A DNA stretch of 64,000 bases, taken from Bifidobacterium choerinum. GTDB lineage: Bacteria > Actinomycetota > Actinomycetes > Actinomycetales > Bifidobacteriaceae. Position numbers and translations under genes: made by a program. The stretch is from contig NZ_JGYU01000002.1 of assembly GCF_000741135.1 (NCBI RefSeq), positions 186,001 to 250,000 on the forward strand, written 5' to 3'. The notes beneath the pieces are model-generated. The model was given only the letters and a program-made list of their open reading frames with translations. It was not told the origin of the DNA and ran no database searches. Below, in pieces: positions 62,593-64,000 of the stretch. Position 1 is the first letter of the stretch, and every line of letters begins with the position of its first letter.

Positions 62593-62646
62593 CGTCCGCC
62601 GCATATCTCGTGATAGTCGAGGAAATATCGAGATATGCGGCGGACG
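62593..62646. repeat. 18-base perfect inverted repeat around an 18-base spacer
   Basis: CGTCCGCCGCATATCTCG (62593-62610) and CGAGATATGCGGCGGACG (62629-62646). It lies in a 427-base gap without genes between the amino acid permease and XRE genes. Possible bidirectional terminator, operator or small structured RNA; no T-run on either side. Confidence 0.6.
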
Positions 62647-62732
62647 TTCCGGTGATATGCGCGCAAGTCGGGTGGTTGGCGATGCGTATGGCGATTCACG
62701 CACCATGCCGGAGCTGGCCGCGTGCGGCGTAG

Positions 62733-63251
62733 TCAGCGCGTCGGCTCGTCGTTCTTCTTGCCGCGCAGGCGCGGCTTCGCCTTCGCGATCTGCTGCATGC
62801 TGCCGGAGGCGTACAGCGCGCCAAGCGCCAGCATGCCGGCGACGAAACCGAGGCACGCCTCCGCCACATGGGACCACGGCGCCGTGTCGGCCAAGCCGTT
62901 CGCCTCGATGATGCAGTACGTCGCGAACATCACGAATGCGAGCGAGAACAGCACCGTCATGCGATGGTTCCGCCTTTCGTTGATCTGCGCGTTGTAGTCC
63001 GCCACTTTGCCCATCGTCGTGTTGTCGATCATTTCGTCACCTTTCCCTTCGCCGTCGAGGATTTCGTCGACGCTGATTCCATAGATCTCTGAAAGCAGCA
63101 CGAGCAGCGAAAGGTCGGGCATCGTCGATCTGGTCTCCCAACGGGACACGCTCCGGTTGGAGACGCCGATCTGATCCGCGAGCTGCTGCTGCGTCCGGCT
63201 GTGCTCAAGCCGAAGCTCCCTGAGGAACGTACCGATATGCTTCTGGTTCAT
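62733..63251 (-). CDS. XRE-family regulator with membrane-spanning C-terminus
   Basis: 172 residues. Helix-turn-helix at about 1-65 (FLRELRLEHSRTQQQLADQI; GVSNRSVSRWETRSTMPDLS; ISVDEILDGE), a linker, then two membrane helices (MTVLFSLAFVMFATYCIIEA; ACLGFVAGMLALGALYASGS) and a basic tail. Membrane-tethered XRE proteins of this layout occur in Firmicutes and bifidobacteria near exporters. GGAAGGAAAGGCACG before ATG 63251 sets the start. Target unknown. Confidence 0.82.
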   Translation of the reverse strand: MNQKHIGTFLRELRLEHSRTQQQLADQIGVSNRSVSRWETRSTMPDLSLLVLLSEIYGISVDEILDGEGKGDEMIDNTTMGKVADYNAQINERRNHRMTVLFSLAFVMFATYCIIEANGLADTAPWSHVAEACLGFVAGMLALGALYASGSMQQIAKAKPRLRGKKNDEPTR

Positions 63252-63429
63252 CGTGCCTTTCCTTCCGTCGGTCGTGGAGTGCTTTCGAGCATCAGCATGG
63301 CACTGCGTTGGCGGCGACACGTACATCTTCGCCGGACATAGGCCGAGAACTCGGGCGCTGACCGGTAGATGGACATAGGACACCATTGCCCAATGGCGGA
63401 ATTCCAACGAAAATCGCTGATAACGGCGG

Positions 63430-64000
63430 CTAGTGCGCCGATGTGTCCGACGCGGTCTCGTGAGGCATGCCCATGCTGATGATGGTCTGGGCGATCTCCT
63501 CCGGGGTGGCCTGCAGATCGGTCTCCAGCCAGTACTGGATGAGGCCGAGGCTGCCGTGGATGGCGAACTGCGTGCGCATGACGTCCTCGAGGGCGCTTTG
63601 CGAGTCGGGGAGCGTCACGGCGATGCGGTCGTAGCGCTCGTAGATCAGGCCGATGAGGCGTCGCTGGAAGTCGACGTCGGCGCGGGGGCTCAGCAGGACC
63701 TGCAGATGGCGTTTGTTCTGCGCGATGTACCGGCAGACCTGCACGATCGCGTTGTCGAGTTCGGCGCCGATGGCGTGCTGCCGCTCGGCCTGCTCGAGCA
63801 TGTCGTCGAAGGTGGCGGACAGCCAGGAGAAGGTCTCGTTCTCGATTGTGCCCAGCAGATCCGGCAGATCGTCGTAGTGGGCGTAGAACGTAGAGCGGTT
63901 GACGTCCGCCTTGGCGCACACTTCGCTCACGGTGATGGCGCTCAGGGGTTTCTCGCGCAGCAGTTCGATGAGCGAATCCTCGATGACCGTGCGCGTGTAT
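63430..64000 (-). CDS. TetR-family regulator, 5' end beyond the window
   Basis: The frame is open from the right edge: TRTVIEDSLIELLREKPLSA, ITVSEVCAKADVNRSTFYAH and YDDLPDLLGTIENE make up the TetR HTH, followed by an all-helical ligand domain (about 120 residues). The start codon lies beyond base 64000. C-terminal part GSLGLIQYWLETDLQATPEEIAQTII is like TetR_C_7/DhaS-type regulators. Its target gene is not visible; it may be outside the window. Confidence 0.88.
   Translation of the reverse strand, partial: YTRTVIEDSLIELLREKPLSAITVSEVCAKADVNRSTFYAHYDDLPDLLGTIENETFSWLSATFDDMLEQAERQHAIGAELDNAIVQVCRYIAQNKRHLQVLLSPRADVDFQRRLIGLIYERYDRIAVTLPDSQSALEDVMRTQFAIHGSLGLIQYWLETDLQATPEEIAQTIISMGMPHETASDTSAH

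Overview
The window is a high-GC chromosomal segment that looks like a Bifidobacterium or a very close relative. The grounds are established gene content rather than a database search: a GH13_18 sucrose phosphorylase with its LacI regulator and MFS sucrose permease, a class II fructose-bisphosphate aldolase followed by purA and paired crcB genes, a livHMGF-livK branched-chain amino acid (BCAA) ABC system, ilvC, and a large LacI-controlled plant-oligosaccharide locus. No rRNA, CRISPR array, integrase or transposase was seen. The only tRNA is tRNA-Gly(CCC). Both ends cut into neighbouring material: the first gene starts at base 3 and the last (TetR) gene runs off the right edge.

Layout. 1-5.3 kb: a zinc-macrodomain ADP-ribosyl hydrolase translationally coupled to a class-M sirtuin, tRNA-Gly, an SRAP abasic-site protein, an MFS exporter, a patch of gene remnants (a RelB/DinJ-like antitoxin tail and a truncated DUF4241 gene) and Ogt. 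5.4-13.9 kb: a small-redox cluster (CMD-family protein, cupin, Cys-nucleophile alpha/beta hydrolase, flavodoxin, NAD(P)-binding reductase, zinc alcohol dehydrogenase) with two divergent LysR regulators. 13.9-19.1 kb: membrane-anchored polysaccharide deacetylase, fba, purA, crcB-crcB. 19.3-25.1 kb: livHMGF and the separately promoted livK. 25.2-35.3 kb: the sucrose locus (LacI, sucrose phosphorylase, frameshifted MFS permease), a two-gene DUF262 module resembling type IV restriction/defence, and a paralogous MFS transporter on its far side. 35.4-38.7 kb: a BCAA-type attenuator in front of an MHS-family transporter, then ilvC; both genes carry the same 13-nt upstream element. 38.8-41.2 kb: a DUF1778-GNAT toxin-antitoxin pair on a leaderless, palindrome-covered promoter and a DHA3 multidrug exporter.

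41.4-60.5 kb is one functional block for an acetylated galacto(gluco)mannan-type oligosaccharide: two SGNH-type acetyl esterases, GH1 beta-glucosidase, ABC importer (binding protein plus two permeases), GH2 beta-mannosidase, LacI regulator, a DUF624 membrane protein with a membrane-anchored partner, GH36 alpha-galactosidase and a YihS-like mannose isomerase. Sites related to TTAAGCGCTTGA recur at nearly every promoter of this block, two of them overlapping near-consensus promoters, which suggests one LacI-controlled regulon. The inferred flow is import, side-chain removal (acetyl, alpha-Gal), cleavage of beta-Glc/beta-Man linkages, then mannose to fructose for entry into central sugar metabolism.

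60.8-64.0 kb: an amino-acid permease, an XRE regulator with a membrane tail, and the partial TetR regulator.

Several genes carry single-base deletions (sucrose permease 1, sugar-binding protein 3, first mannan permease 2) and one esterase carries a probable compensating pair. Clustering of single-base losses in otherwise well-conserved reading frames raises the possibility of sequencing error as well as decay, and should be settled before concluding that the loci are dead.
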